This document shows, piece by piece, positions 13,001 to 25,440 of a stretch of DNA of 64,000 nt. The notes under the pieces are model-generated. The model was not told the DNA's origin and did not search any database. It saw nothing but the letters and a program-made list of their open reading frames with translations. The stretch comes from Gorsachius magnificus (Eukaryota > Chordata > Aves > Pelecaniformes > Ardeidae). Both the position numbers and the translations under genes were made by a program. The stretch lies in contig CM067084.1 in assembly GCA_034008185.1 (NCBI GenBank), positions 17,070,385 through 17,134,384 on the forward strand, given 5' to 3'. Each line of letters opens with the position of its first letter. Position 1 is the stretch's first letter.

Positions 13001-14472
13001 CAAATGAACGCTGCATTTCCCATGCTCAGTTTAGGATAGGAGCCCATCTCGGATGCTATGGATGCTTCCCATCAGAAATGACCATAACTAAGAACTCATA
13101 ATTTCTAGGGCAGCCTCAGTTTCCCTGTGTGCCTGTGGTTAGGGCAATAGGTACCACTCTGTGACCGCTCACGTAGTCTTGTTCTTGAACGTGGTGATCC
13201 ACACCATGCTGTTCAATCAACCTGGCTAAATTTCAGGCAGTTCTTCAGAAAAATGACCGTTCACGCACTGACTGGCAGCATTATGCCATTTTTGAGTCAA
13301 CTCCCTTTCCGAGCACTTCAGGCCTAAAAGGGTCACTGTGATACTGAAAACATATTTTTTTCTGATTTTTCTTATCTACTGGTAGTACTTTTATACTACT
13401 GTAACTGACAGAGCTGTGGAAATGCGTATACTTATTCCAGGTTTTTAGTGCTGTGTACTTGATAGCACTTTATATTTCAATTTTCTTCTAATTAATAGTG
13501 CAGTCAGCTTTCCCTGTTCTTTTCAGATGATTCACTGCATAAAAGAAAAGGAGATGAAATCACTTAAAAATAGGAAAACATAACTCCATGAACTGTATTA
13601 TATTTCAAGCTGACAGTGCTCTTTTTCTTTCCTCGGCCTTCCATTAATAGATACATATATTCGGTATAACTCTTCTTTGCCTGCTTTTCTGTCTCTGTGA
13701 TCTGTCATAAATTTACCCATGTTTCCCACTCCATTCACAGCTTTTCTTACAATAGGCTATTTGTCATTTCACCTGTAAACACTTGTGTCTCGCTTCCTGG
13801 GGCTGGGAATCACTTCCTTCACATGCACATTTTTCCTGAGAGGTTACCTTGTCTGTGAGTCAACCGTTGCTCTAATCCCATTAAAATAAGCTTATTTATT
13901 ATGTTTCTAATGGAGGTGCTGAAATAAGAACGTTCCATAACTGATCAGTGGCATCATCTTATTTTGTAACCTTTGCCTCTTCTAGCCCTGCCTGCTCCTA
14001 GTGATGCTTTGCCCTCCTTTGTCACTGCATGTCCACATTTAAATTTTGGACGCTTCAGGTCAGGGACAACACCTCCACATGTGTTCTTTCAAGTGACTGG
14101 CACACTTTTCAGCACACTAAATACAATAAGGAATAGTTGATTGGTGCTTGCACTCATGTTACTGACTAAGCAAATTTCTGTGCTTAAAAAATGGCTGTGT
14201 CTTACAAAGAAACAAATTAAACTTGCAAGTTCCCCTGACTAGAAGGCTCATTACTGACCAACACCCTCCTATGTCATTTGGGTGTGTCTGTGTGTTTGTA
14301 AAGCTCTGAAAAATCCAAGGTAAGTCAAAAAGTGGAACAGTTCAAGGAAACACTTCAGCCTCAGATCACAGGGCTCGAGGAATGCAAGGCTAAAAGCAAA
14401 GTCAGTGCTGAGGACTTCTTTAAAACAAACAATACAAATGAAACAGGAAAAACAGGAGAAAATTAATGTTTT
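10053..14472. other. Unique noncoding DNA
   Basis: No gene or young transposon is recognised. 10.14-10.37 kb is GC-richer with scattered CpGs and a C10 run (10315-10324). 11.42-11.64 kb is strongly AT-rich and contains TTTTTATTGGGC and several ATTA/TAAT words, compatible with a noncoding regulatory element but not proof of one. A CCTCAGTTTCCCTGTGT word near 13116 recalls the MIR SINE but is too short to call. Confidence 0.55.
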
Positions 14473-14535
14473 ATATTCCTCATTTCAGCAAGGGAAAAAA
14501 AATAATCTGATATTCCTCATTTCAGCAAGGGAAAA
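14473..14535 (+). repeat. 37-bp-period tandem duplication
   Basis: A perfect 26-bp word beginning ATATTCCTCATTTCAGC and ending AAGGGAAAA occurs at 14473-14498 and 14510-14535, giving a 37-bp unit present about 1.7 times. The identity of the copies indicates a recent local duplication, probably slippage across the A-rich linker. It overlaps the start of the MIR-like fossil, so one end of that element has been doubled. Confidence 0.9.
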
Positions 14536-14575
14536 CGGAGGCACAGAAATTAGAGACTGGTCCAAGGTGATGTTA
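14510..14575 (-). mobile_element. MIR-like ancient SINE fragment
   Basis: The run AGGGAAAACGGAGGCACAG, then AAATTAGAGACTGGTCCAAGG, then TGAT resembles the reverse complement of the MIR/CORE-SINE segment normally read as 'cctcagtttcc...acttgggcaagt...gtgacc'. Similarity is clear over about 60 bp and then decays. This is recognition by memory of the consensus, not an alignment. A chance match is possible but unlikely over the full run. Such fossils predate the bird/mammal split and are normally neutral, though some became regulatory elements. Confidence 0.5.
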
Positions 14576-17500
14576 AAGTCTCTGCTCCTGTGCCCATGGC
14601 TGGCAGACAGCTCGCTGTCATGCTCAGGGAGCATCCTCACCTGTGCAACCCCTCTTGCTCTTCGGTCCCATTGCCAGCATGGGAAGGGGCAGCTTTTCAA
14701 AGGTTTGTATCATGTGCTTGCCAAGCAGAGGGGGTGTTTCCTGCAGGCTGGGGGGCAGGCCCTCGGGCATGGCAGCTGGTGGGGAAGGAGCAAGTCCTGG
14801 GCAGCCGCATCACCTCAAGCTGGGCAGGCAGCGAAGCAGCAGCTTTCTGCTGGGCTCTCCTCACACAGCCCTATCACCCAGTCTCGTTGTGCTTTTTCAA
14901 GATATATGCTTTTAGTTCAAGTTACAGAGGGTTACGGTTATAAACCGCTGAGGCCACTCATGTCTGGGGCACCACAGAGAAGTTTGGCTGTGGTGGAGAG
15001 GGATACGTCTCCGGGCTAGCTAGAAGAGGGGAAGAAGCAATGTTGGCTGTCAGTTTATCCAGCCCTGCAGAATGAAGGAAGACTGAAGTCGCAGATTTTC
15101 TTATTTGTAAAACTTCTTTAAGCTGAATTTCCTCTCGGAGAACATTTATGTGTTCATCTGCACCTACAGCTGTGCCCCTGCTCCTGCAGGCTCTGTGCAC
15201 ACAGGTATGGAGGTCCTTCTGCACTTTGCAAAATATATCAGTGAAGGTACGGTGTGGGGCAACAGTGAATAAAGACCAGATCTACTAGAGCCTTTTTCTA
15301 CACCTCTCGCTCCTCCTTTCCTCTGCCTCTCCATCTGAGCTACCGGGAAGGCAAGTGGGTCTGTACTCTCTCCTCCATCACCCCCTCTCTCCAGCCTCTG
15401 CTTTCCGGGACATGAAAGAAGGGCTTTGCAAAACTGCTTGGAATAAAGAGATGAAGAGGTGATGAGACGCAGTCAAACACTGTCTACATTAATGTATATT
15501 TGCTTTTGTACTTCTCTAAATGGTGTGTGTAGTACGTGCTTTTGTCATGCCTCTAAGGCAAAGAACAAAGGGATGGGGCTGAAAGAATTTTTCTGTGTTC
15601 TTCCCAGAATAAAGTTTGTTTTTCCCTGTTTGACCTTCAACTCCCAGAAGACCTGAGTTTAACTGCTTTGATTTACTTCCATAATAAAGTGATCGATTAA
15701 TGTTAAAGGCAGGCTTTATGAGGCCTGTCCTCAAATGGTCTCGGAGCCTGCCATAGCAAGGATGTTATACTGCCATACTCTGAAAAAGGTCACATGAAGG
15801 GAATCAAAGACAAGATAAATGATGGTTTACACATCAGAAAAGCTCTCCGTAGCACAGACAGGGAATGTGGAACATAATGTCTCTCAGGGCTTGGTGCAGA
15901 TGGTATATAGTAAATATAGTCTGAACTGCCTCCCTAGGATTTATTATTGTTGCCTTTGTAGTTGTTTTGGGGTTTTACTTTTGGACAAAGCTGTGCTTTG
16001 GAAGTGTGTCACACACGGACAACCCTGGTTAAAATCAAGCAAATGAAGAGGTCTGATAAGCTGAGCTCAGCCTGCTGGTGTTGACGAGCTTGCTCTCTGA
16101 AGTTAAGAGCTTGATTTTTTATGATTTTCTGTGCTTGGTTAAAAATCATAGTTCACTTTTGTTTTCTAGCTAGACTTCACTGCAGGCATTTTTCCTTAAA
16201 AGAGACAGGCAAACTGAGTAAGCAAAATAAGAATCAACGCAAAACTTCAGCCTCTGTCTGCCTGTATGTCCTAAGGGAGAATTTATATGGTATCAAATGG
16301 AACAGCAAACATCTCTGTGTTTTCCCTCCATATTTTGATGAGAAATTCTTGTCCCATTTGTGCCTCCACTGGACTACATTTCCTCTGCCAGGCAGAGATA
16401 TTCCTTATTTACCTTGATGTAAAAGACAAAACAGATTAATAAATTTTGAAGAACAGATATAAGCAGGAACCTGAGGTTTAATTGTAGTCTTAAACCTCAG
16501 TAGGACTGGCCAGGTAATTGTATAAAAACCCAGCTTCTGCAGGAAAGCACACTTTTCAGACCAAATAAAAGGCCAGATGCTTGTCGGGTGTTGGACGAAA
16601 TTTCAGATGTCAGCTGGGTGCAGAGAGGGAGGCAGAATGGAGAGCAGGAAAGTAAATGAGGTGCTTCTCTGGGGCTCGGGAGCTGCAGGCTCAAAGCCTT
16701 GCTCTGTACCAGTTCGAGCAGGTATTCAAACCTTGGCTCCTTATCAGATCCTGCTGCCTTAACAGCTGAATTCTGGTCACCAAGGTCAGGCTGGGTTTAA
16801 GGACAGGACCCAGCCCCAGCCCTGGGAGGCTGGAAAGGGGTATGCAGGGAAACCCCTCCAGAGCCAGCAGCTCCCCTGCTGCTCTGTTGTCCTTTCTGGG
16901 GGAAAGGGATGGCTGGGGGCATGGGCGAAGATGCACCCCTGCGGACGTCATCACCATCCTGCACAGGCTGACCAGCACTGCTGTGGCCAGCCTGGCTTTC
17001 CCTCTGGCTTAAATCAAATGGGTCCATGGCTAATTTGCTGTCTCCTGCAGGGCAGCTGTCTTGCGTCTCCTCTTTTAGTCTGTAGAAACAAAAGTGGTGA
17101 ATATAATGCCAGTTTACGGTTCATATCACAGTCAGTGAAAATGATGAAAACCCCACAGCACTTTCCTGGCCAGTTTCAAACCCATGGGCGATATTACCCA
17201 TCAAATCAGCCTGTGAACAGCTGATGCACATAACTCAGGAGCGAGTAGTATTATGAAAATTGCAGCTCAAGGATGCAGTGACTGCTTCTGGTGTTCAAGG
17301 GTGGGACACTGAGGCGACAAAATGCCATGGACGACATGCCCTTAGTGCCCTCTGCCTAGAAGCACATAGTACTGAGGCAGATGGTGTTGCCACCTTTGAA
17401 AAATAATTCCCCAAATGGCCACTTCAGGCACTTGGCTGCTGTGATTGTGCAAGCCCATGGTAAAACTTGTCATGGTAGACCGAAACCAGCTGAGTAAGAA

Positions 17501-20500
17501 ACTTATTATTAAGGGCTTATAACGAATAGGACTTTTCACATGGCGGTAATGTGGTACAACTGGGTCTGACAAAAGCATTCATATTTCCATTTGTGTGGTG
17601 TCCTTGGGAGGGGAGAGAGGAAAAGGGAGACATATAGGGGGGAAGGTTCATCTCAAAATACACAGAGTAAAACAGTCTATGCAAGCCACAGATTGATGCA
17701 GCCTGCTCTGAAAAATACTTGGCAAAAGGCATATAATGAGTTTTTCAGACTTCTAGTGTTTCCTTTTTATTATTTAGAGGACAAGCAGAGTTTAAAGGAA
17801 AAAAATGAGCTCCCTTAACAACATTCTAATCACATATAAATATAAATAAAAATAAAATTGTAGAAAGAAGTGATGGAAAAAGTCCTGTCACTTATTAAAC
17901 CCATTCTTGCCACTATAGAGCTGCTGTGTATGTTATGCTAGCACTTCATTCAGTCAAGCTTTAAAGCTGACTTTAAATATTCTTTTTAAAACTAAAGTTT
18001 TCTTATGCTGCCATCCTAGCCTTTTAGAGTTGCAACCACTTAATATTCTGCTTGGCCCATGGGAAGAGATGAGCGTATTAAGGTTCCAACTACAAAACAC
18101 ATTTCTCTTTGCATTCAGTGTAACCTGACTAGACACTACAGTTGGCAGACACCAGATGGTTGATTGGAGTCTCTAGTCAGTCTCTGCAATTGCCGAAGCC
18201 TTAAGGACAAAACAGCACCAGGGAGATAGATTTGATATGATCATTAATCACTTCTGGGACCACAGCAGATAACTTAACATAGGAGTCATGCGGGTCACCT
18301 TCTTGAAGCTCCTTCTGGTACCAAGAGCAAACAGAGACAGGAGAAGATTGATATCGGAGAGCAAATGATGATGGATGGCATTAGTGGGGTAGTAAGGTGT
18401 ATTTGGAATTTACCGAACATCTTCACATGGTGTTTTGAGAGGATTGACTAGCAGAAGTGTGGGACATCTTCAGAGTCAAAAAAGGCAAATCTTATTGAGG
18501 TGGAAAAGAAGGAAAATGAATGTTTTTTCTTCATTTAAATGATATTGCAAGTACTTCTAACAAACCAAGTATCAGGTGGTTATTCAGTAATATAGAATGA
18601 GCTACATGAAAAATGTCCTCATTAAAACTAGGTGGTTATTATTAAAAAATCTTGAGCAGCTATTCAGATTATAAAATGAATTTCCTGCAGCTGTACTCAC
18701 ATCACTTTTTCCAGTTTTCATAAATTCTTGAGTAACTGATTTTTTTCTACACTCTAAAGTTTTCATGGAGAGGAGCAAGCATTAGGCTTGCATGCTCTAG
18801 AGCCTTGCGAGTTTCCACGAGGAAACATGCTATTTGTGTGAGAAACAATTCCTACAAACAGAAGGAAAAGGTTTCTAAAAACCTCAGTTAGAACTTAAAG
18901 CAGATCTCAGTGGATATTATATGACCCAGGTGAGACTCTGACTACAGCTTCTGTATCTAGAAGTATACTTGCATACAATTTTCTTCTGGTCATTTGGACA
19001 AAAGGAAAACTACATTTATATTACAAATGCTGCCAAGAAATCCATAGTAACAGATTTTGCTTATGTATGATGCCTCAGACTTGTTTTTTTTTTAAATCTC
19101 TAAGAATTTTTTTTTTTTTTTAAAGAAGCTACTTGTTAGACACAAAACTACTCTGTTATATTCAAGCTCCTGTATTCATTACAGAAGCACCCTCTTCAAA
19201 TTAAAAGTACAGCTGATGTTCTATGGTTTGTTATTACTACAACTACCTGAAATAATACATGCTTCGGGTATATGCTATCCAGTGAAAAGCTTAATGTCAG
19301 ACAATACAGTAGAGCTTTATGTACAAAGTAAAAGGGTTGGCCTCGACTGAAGAGCAAGAGATTTGTTCTGCTTTGGTGGATAAATGAACTCTGAAATTAA
19401 GGAGATCATAAAATGATCACTGTATAGAAATGAGTGTCTGAAGGAAAGTAGAATTCGGATGCTCTCGTGTTTTCTTCTTCTCTAATTTCTATGCTTCGTG
19501 TGCGTGACATCTTGAAGGGGTTTACTATATTGGGCTGGATGAATTACTGGGGGCATTCTGTGGTAAGTATTTTGTACTTACTTTATATGTACCACATCTG
19601 GAATTTCCTCCTTTGCTGTCTTCTATTGTGTACATATTCAAGCAAAAATATAGCTTTCACTCTCAGGACATTACCAACAATTTTCCTTTATTCTTTGCTG
19701 AAGCAAGAAGCAGCTCCAGAGCCGGAGTATACCAGCCTTCCTAGGAGTCAGTAAACAGACTATGCCTTGCATCCTGAGCAGGTTAGCTGGAAACATGGCT
19801 GGCGTAGCCATCTGGCCATATACAGCAGCTCTTAGGCCTCTCATCTAGTTCAGCGCTGGCCCAGGTCAGAAACCTCAAACAGTGAAGCCATTTGACTTGC
19901 TAAAAGGTGATGGACGGAGCTGAGCACTGGCTTACGACTGTGTGGACTGTCCCAGCTCCCACGCAACTTGTTGATGTGAGCCAAGAATAATGTCGTGTAA
20001 GAATTAATATCTCCCCAAAATTTCATCCAGTGTATGAGTTTAGTACTTTCTTCTGTACATTTCTAGCGGAGATGGACAGAAATATCCATGGTCCATTGGA
20101 AGAGCATCAGGAAAGCACGTTGTACTGGGAGTTAGAAGGTTGGCACCCCTAAAGCATGAGCTTTATTGTAAGTAAAAAGATAACATACAGCCTTGTCATT
20201 GCTACTTGGGGCTACTATATTTAAGAAGTTCCATCACCCTTTATGAAAGTACTGCATTATAAAGATAGAGAAAATATATTGGAACTCTACAGAAATTCCT
20301 TACACACTTTTGAATAACCTCTGCCTTCCCAATCTCTGTCCACCATGCCCAGCTTTCCAAATACTGCAAAATGGTGTCTGGATCACACAGCTGACAGGCA
20401 ATGGACTAGCTGAGAGAACCACCTCAAACTCCTTATTAACACCCATAAATAATGATCCTCAAGCCAAGCTGACTGTGAGTCAAGCACAGTCGGTTCTACC

Positions 20501-23500
20501 TTCAGATGTTGCAAGCCTTGTATTTTTATCTGAAACGGGTGTTGGAAAGGGCTCCCGAGAGAAGATCGGGGTGATGTTTTGTGGACCACTGTCACTTCCT
20601 GGCACTGAGACATTGAACATAGTGCCACTTATTTGCAGTTCATGGGGTTTTTACTGATTCTCCTTAAAAGATGATAAATGTCCAGCAGCGCCTCTGGAAA
20701 GCTCCTCTCAAACCTTCCAACCCTTGTAATGCTTATTGGTCCTATTGAAGGGGTGTAGCAAGTGAAGGGGAGTTTCCTGACCATGAGAAAATCTTCCTTA
20801 AGCCACGTGCAATTTATTGGTCTAGTCAAGTCAATCACAGCCATGAGTCACTCTCCAAAACTTGCAGCTTGGCTTTCATTATTTTCACTCACGCAGTGCT
20901 AGTAGTTGGACCATCCTTAAGTTTCAATCACTTCGTGCTTTACTTGTGCTAGTGATAGTTTAGTGATTGCAGAGTGGCAATGAGGAGGATTTCTTTAATT
21001 ACTTTTCTCTACCTCAGTATCTTGGATTCTATCTGTGTAGAGTTGAACATGTTTCCTGTAAAGTGTGCAAATATGTGTCTTTTTGCAGTTACTCTTTGAC
21101 ATTTTCAAAGATAGTTCCTTCTTCCCATATCTAACTTGACAGTCAATCAAGCACAGAGTAACGAGGAGAAAAAGACAGAGGATCAGGGAATGAAGACAGA
21201 AAAGGAATCCAGGAAAAAAATAAGAAATGCAAAGAAAAAATGGAGAAGGATGAAACAGGAAAACCTTTTGAAATAAATTAATAAACTATTGTTTACCAAA
21301 AAAAAAGGAAAAATAGGTGCTTAGCAGCAGCTCTCTCGCTCTTTCCCATCGCCATCTATCCCCAGCTCTGTTCTTTTATTGCTATGCCTCTCTGACGAGC
21401 AGACTTTCTAGCTTTTTGGCCTGTAGGCTTCACTTGCCTTATTCTAACAGATACTAAGTTGTAAAAGGAGTTCAAGATGTACATGTGTGCATTCACCACA
21501 CAAAACATGGCTAAACCGAGACACAGTGTGACAATTTACATGAAGCACAAGAAAGCTTCAGGAATTGTCTGCTGATCTTTCTCTCAGCTCCCCCATGGAG
21601 ACTTTGCCATGGTTACTTGCTGCTTGCAGGTGTCGCCAGGCTCCCTTGCTCTGCAGTCTCTCTGAAGTCAGGGAGATCTGAATCCAAGAGCAGAAGTTGG
21701 CCTTTACGATTCACTTCCATGTAGCATATGTTACTATATTGTATACCAAGAAATGTAACCGAGAAGAACCGTGGTATTTACAGTATGCTAAAATTTTAAC
21801 TGTTGCTGTAGCCTTCTGAAGCCTGTGGGCCACATCCCAAAGACTTTACCCATGTTTTACTTCATCTCATGTGAGGTGGGACTCCTATTGCTGAGGAATG
21901 AATGATGCAATATGAATAAGGTTTCAGGATCTGGCTTCATGCCCATTAGCAAACTGAGATAGTCCAGCGGTGACTGATTCCCTTAATGAGTGGGGCAGGA
22001 GAGGTAGCATTGACTAGTGAGGGGTACTGATCTATTTTTTTAATTATTATTTTTGGTAGCAATGTCAGAGAATAGAATGTTAATTTTAAGAGGTGTTTAG
22101 CAAGTAGCAATGAGTTTTCTTTCTGAGACAGAGAGGGATGAAGTTGAAGGTGATACAATGGGTATGGGAGGCTGCTGCAAAAATACATTGGTCTGTGACA
22201 CTTTAAAAAAAAATACTGCTGTAACATGGAGAACAACTTACAGCACACTTGCTGAATCTTAAAAGACTGTAATATACTGTTGGGTCAAGCATGTCCATCG
22301 TCCCTCAGCCTGATTATTCCTTCTTGTACGAGGTTGATGGTCCCAAAATAGTGAGGTAATCTTCATGATACAGAAGAGGTGTGAGAGTCTGCTCACAATG
22401 TGGTTGTGTGCAGGTCTCTGTATTTCCAGGTGAGTGATACTATCCACATGCCTGTGTCCATACATCCCTCTGCCTGTAACGTAGCAGGATTAGAACAGAT
22501 TGCTGGCATTATGGCAGCAAGGATATTGTTGGGAGTAACTTGGCAACACTTGTAGGTGTTGTGATGCTGGCTCTTTGCTCAAGGGCAAGGACAGGGGAGG
22601 GGATGCTGGATACAAACCAATGAGAGAAATAATGTCAGAAAAGTTCAGAAGATGAAAGCAGTGACAGTAAATAAGTCTGAAATTATTTTAGGTTTACATA
22701 CTTTAAGTCCTCAGTGACTGAAAACACAGCCAAGAATTGCTTCAGCAATATTCCTTCATAAATCTGCATAATAATCTCTCAGAGGGGCTTTGGTGAAATT
22801 ACAAGTATTCATTTACTAAATTGGGTTCAGTGTCTGTATCATACGCCGTATGAATATTCAGTGCCATGAATTCATCCAAACTATATTGAAGTTAGCATGG
22901 TCCACAAGCTATCTCAAATGATAACTCAGACAGTAGGCATGGGCACAAAGGACTTCCTTTTAAAAAATAAAACCCAACTTCCACTTGAATCCAGTAAAGA
23001 AATATTTAGCAGCAATGTCTGTAAGAATGGCAGTAATACATGCATGTAATTTTTTTCTTGTGGAATTTCTGATCTTTATAGCTCTGAATTCAGCAATAAA
23101 TATTTTCTTGGTAGGAAGGGACCACAAACATAATGCAAAGGATTTATGAGTGATTTATCAAGTAATACAATGATAACTGCCAGCCAGATGCAAGAAAACT
23201 CTTTGACTGGGAGACCAATAATAGAAACACTAAATATAAAATACAGTGACCTTCATGCAAAGCAATGACTGGTCTTAGGTGACCGAGAAAACTTTACAGA
23301 GAGTCAAAGATTGTACTGTGAGCTGCAATAAACTGTAATCCTGCATGATTCTCTGGTGGTTTGTACATTGTGAATCAAATGTATGAAAAAAAAAGCCTAC
23401 CTAAAGAAAATCTGGGGTAGTGAGTGTCTGCAGCATACAAAGTATCTCATCTGAGTGTGAAATGGATTGAATGCAGGTCGGCCATCACTGTTGTATTTAC

Positions 23501-25390
23501 TCTTGGTCTGGTCTTCTTTGGGTAACCCAAGCCAGCAGCTCTTTCCCTCCAAGGCTGCTGGTTTGAACATAAGAAGTTGAAGCAATTCTACAAAAAAAAT
23601 AAAAGAAGTAACTCACAACTTGAAGATTTCAGAAGCTGTCTGTGGTGAATTGAGAGAGACCCAAGAAGTCACTCATGCTTACATAGGAGAAGGTGGTGCA
23701 CTTCAAAGGCAAATGTTCAGTGGGTGGTTTCTGTGGACCAAATGGCAGCAAGTGAAATGCAGAGCAGAATGAAAACTATGAGAAACTGCTCCAGTGGATA
23801 GTTTCCCAACTTCTTATGTCAAATGGCATGGGAGTTTCAGCCTATTTCCAGAGAAGACACCACCAGGTAGTATTTTTGTCAGCAATCGTTGCAGACAGAC
23901 CAGTAGATTGCCCATCTTTGTTCATTTTCTTCCTGCTTTCTAGGTTTCATTTATTTCCCCATCTCATGTAAGATTGTTTTAGTATTTTTTTTGCATTTTA
24001 CCCAGTGTTTAAGGAGAGATTAATTCCATGTTCAGTTCACAAATCTCCAGCACTTTTAGGGATTGTGGTTGTGTTCTTTGTAAGGTAATTTCTGTGATTT
24101 GTACTCAGACTGTGCCTCTCTCCCTTGGCATTTCTACTGGTTATTCTTAGCTCTTATTTATGGTATGATCTGTTTCTTCACCAAAGGTCCAATATCGAGA
24201 CCAAATGGAGAGGTCTTTAGAGGGAGCTTGCACTTCATTATTGCAGAGCATTTAATCTTTATATCGCTTGCTCTGTGGGTGAATGAAGGGCTTCAGATGC
24301 CATGTCTGCCAGTCCTGGCACCTTTTCTAGCAATAAATTCACTTATATAAAGTCAAGGTATATACATAATGTGTTCACTCATATATATCCTTATGTTTTT
24401 TATGCTAGCATAATGGAAAAATACCACAACAAGGGCTGCAAGTTTCAAGTTGATAAAAAAATGAGGAAGTTGGTCCAAAGTAAAAAGAAAAAAATGCACA
24501 TAATGGCACCAAGACCCTGTGTGGTCATTAAGGAATTTGTGAATCATGCAAGGAAATTAATTTCTGAGGGGTCTGGGGAGAGTTCCAGGAAGGAACGGTG
24601 AGAGGAGCTGGGAAGCGGGATCAGCCCAGGGCTGTGATTCAGCACTCTTCAGTGGGATAACAGGGCACAGGGCTTGGTGCGTTTGCGCCTCTGCTATTCC
24701 TAGGTGAAATGGCAAACACTGAGCTCCATGTCTGCTACATAAAAACTGGGGTTCATCACCTGCAGCAGTTTCTTAAACTGCTGCCAGATTAAACAACAAA
24801 ACACAAACCCCAACCAAACAAATAAGAATTACTTTACCTGCAAGCAGAACAGCAATGAGCTGGTACACGTCTGGATTTTTTCCATTCCTGGAGAACAGTC
24901 ACTGCCTCCTAGAGAGAATGAAATCTAGCCACTACCAGCTTCAGAGATCAAGTAGTCACAAGAGGGTAACGTTCCTTAGTAAAGAAAACTGACGTGGATG
25001 ATTTTGAGAAAAATCAGTCCTCCAGTTTTGATGTCTGAGTGATGTCACTAGCATTGTGCTCATCTGTCACAGCGCAAGGTCAGGAGAGTCCTTTGAACTC
25101 AAGTTGTTTGTAAAGCAGCTAAACAGCTGCTTCCAGATGGAAATGTCAGCATCAACAGGAGCTGTTTCAAAGAGGGACAAATCAGAGCCTCCTTGCCAGA
25201 TCCTGAATCATCTTGTGCTACCTTCAGCCTCTCCCCGCCTCTCTCTCTCCTTCCACTCTCTCTTTATTTTTAATCTTTTGGTAAAGATAGGCAATGACTT
25301 AAAAAAGCCATAAAGGAAACTGGTGATCATTGTACTTTTTCTCCTAATAGTTTTTGGTTTTACCTGCAATTTGAAAAGATTTCAGGCTTT
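14576..25390. other. Long unique noncoding stretch
   Basis: About 10.8 kb with no recognised exon, RNA gene or young transposon. 14.58-15.0 kb is GC-rich and one plus frame stays open for about 200 codons up to 15019, starting at a GTG, with no familiar motif. 16.55-17.05 kb is also GC-richer. Simple sequence: T10 at 19084-19093 and T15 at 19107-19121, and T/A-rich DNA near 22025-22045. Short open frames elsewhere overlap on both strands and look random. Confidence 0.55.
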
Positions 25391-25440
25391 CAGGTTCTTT
25401 CACCTGAACAGCCTCCAGGTTCTTTTACCGGTACAGTCTC
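25391..25440 (+). repeat. 25-bp imperfect tandem duplication (2 copies)
   Basis: Two adjacent 25-bp units, each beginning CAGGTTCTTT and ending in CTC, lie at 25391-25415 and 25416-25440 with four substitutions between them. The substitutions indicate an older duplication than the 37-bp one at 14.5 kb. No function is suggested by context. Confidence 0.85.

Noticed and set aside
13104..13160. Possible second MIR fragment
   Set aside because: Only about 17 bases resemble the consensus (CCTCAGTTTCCCTGTGT); the flanks do not continue the match convincingly.
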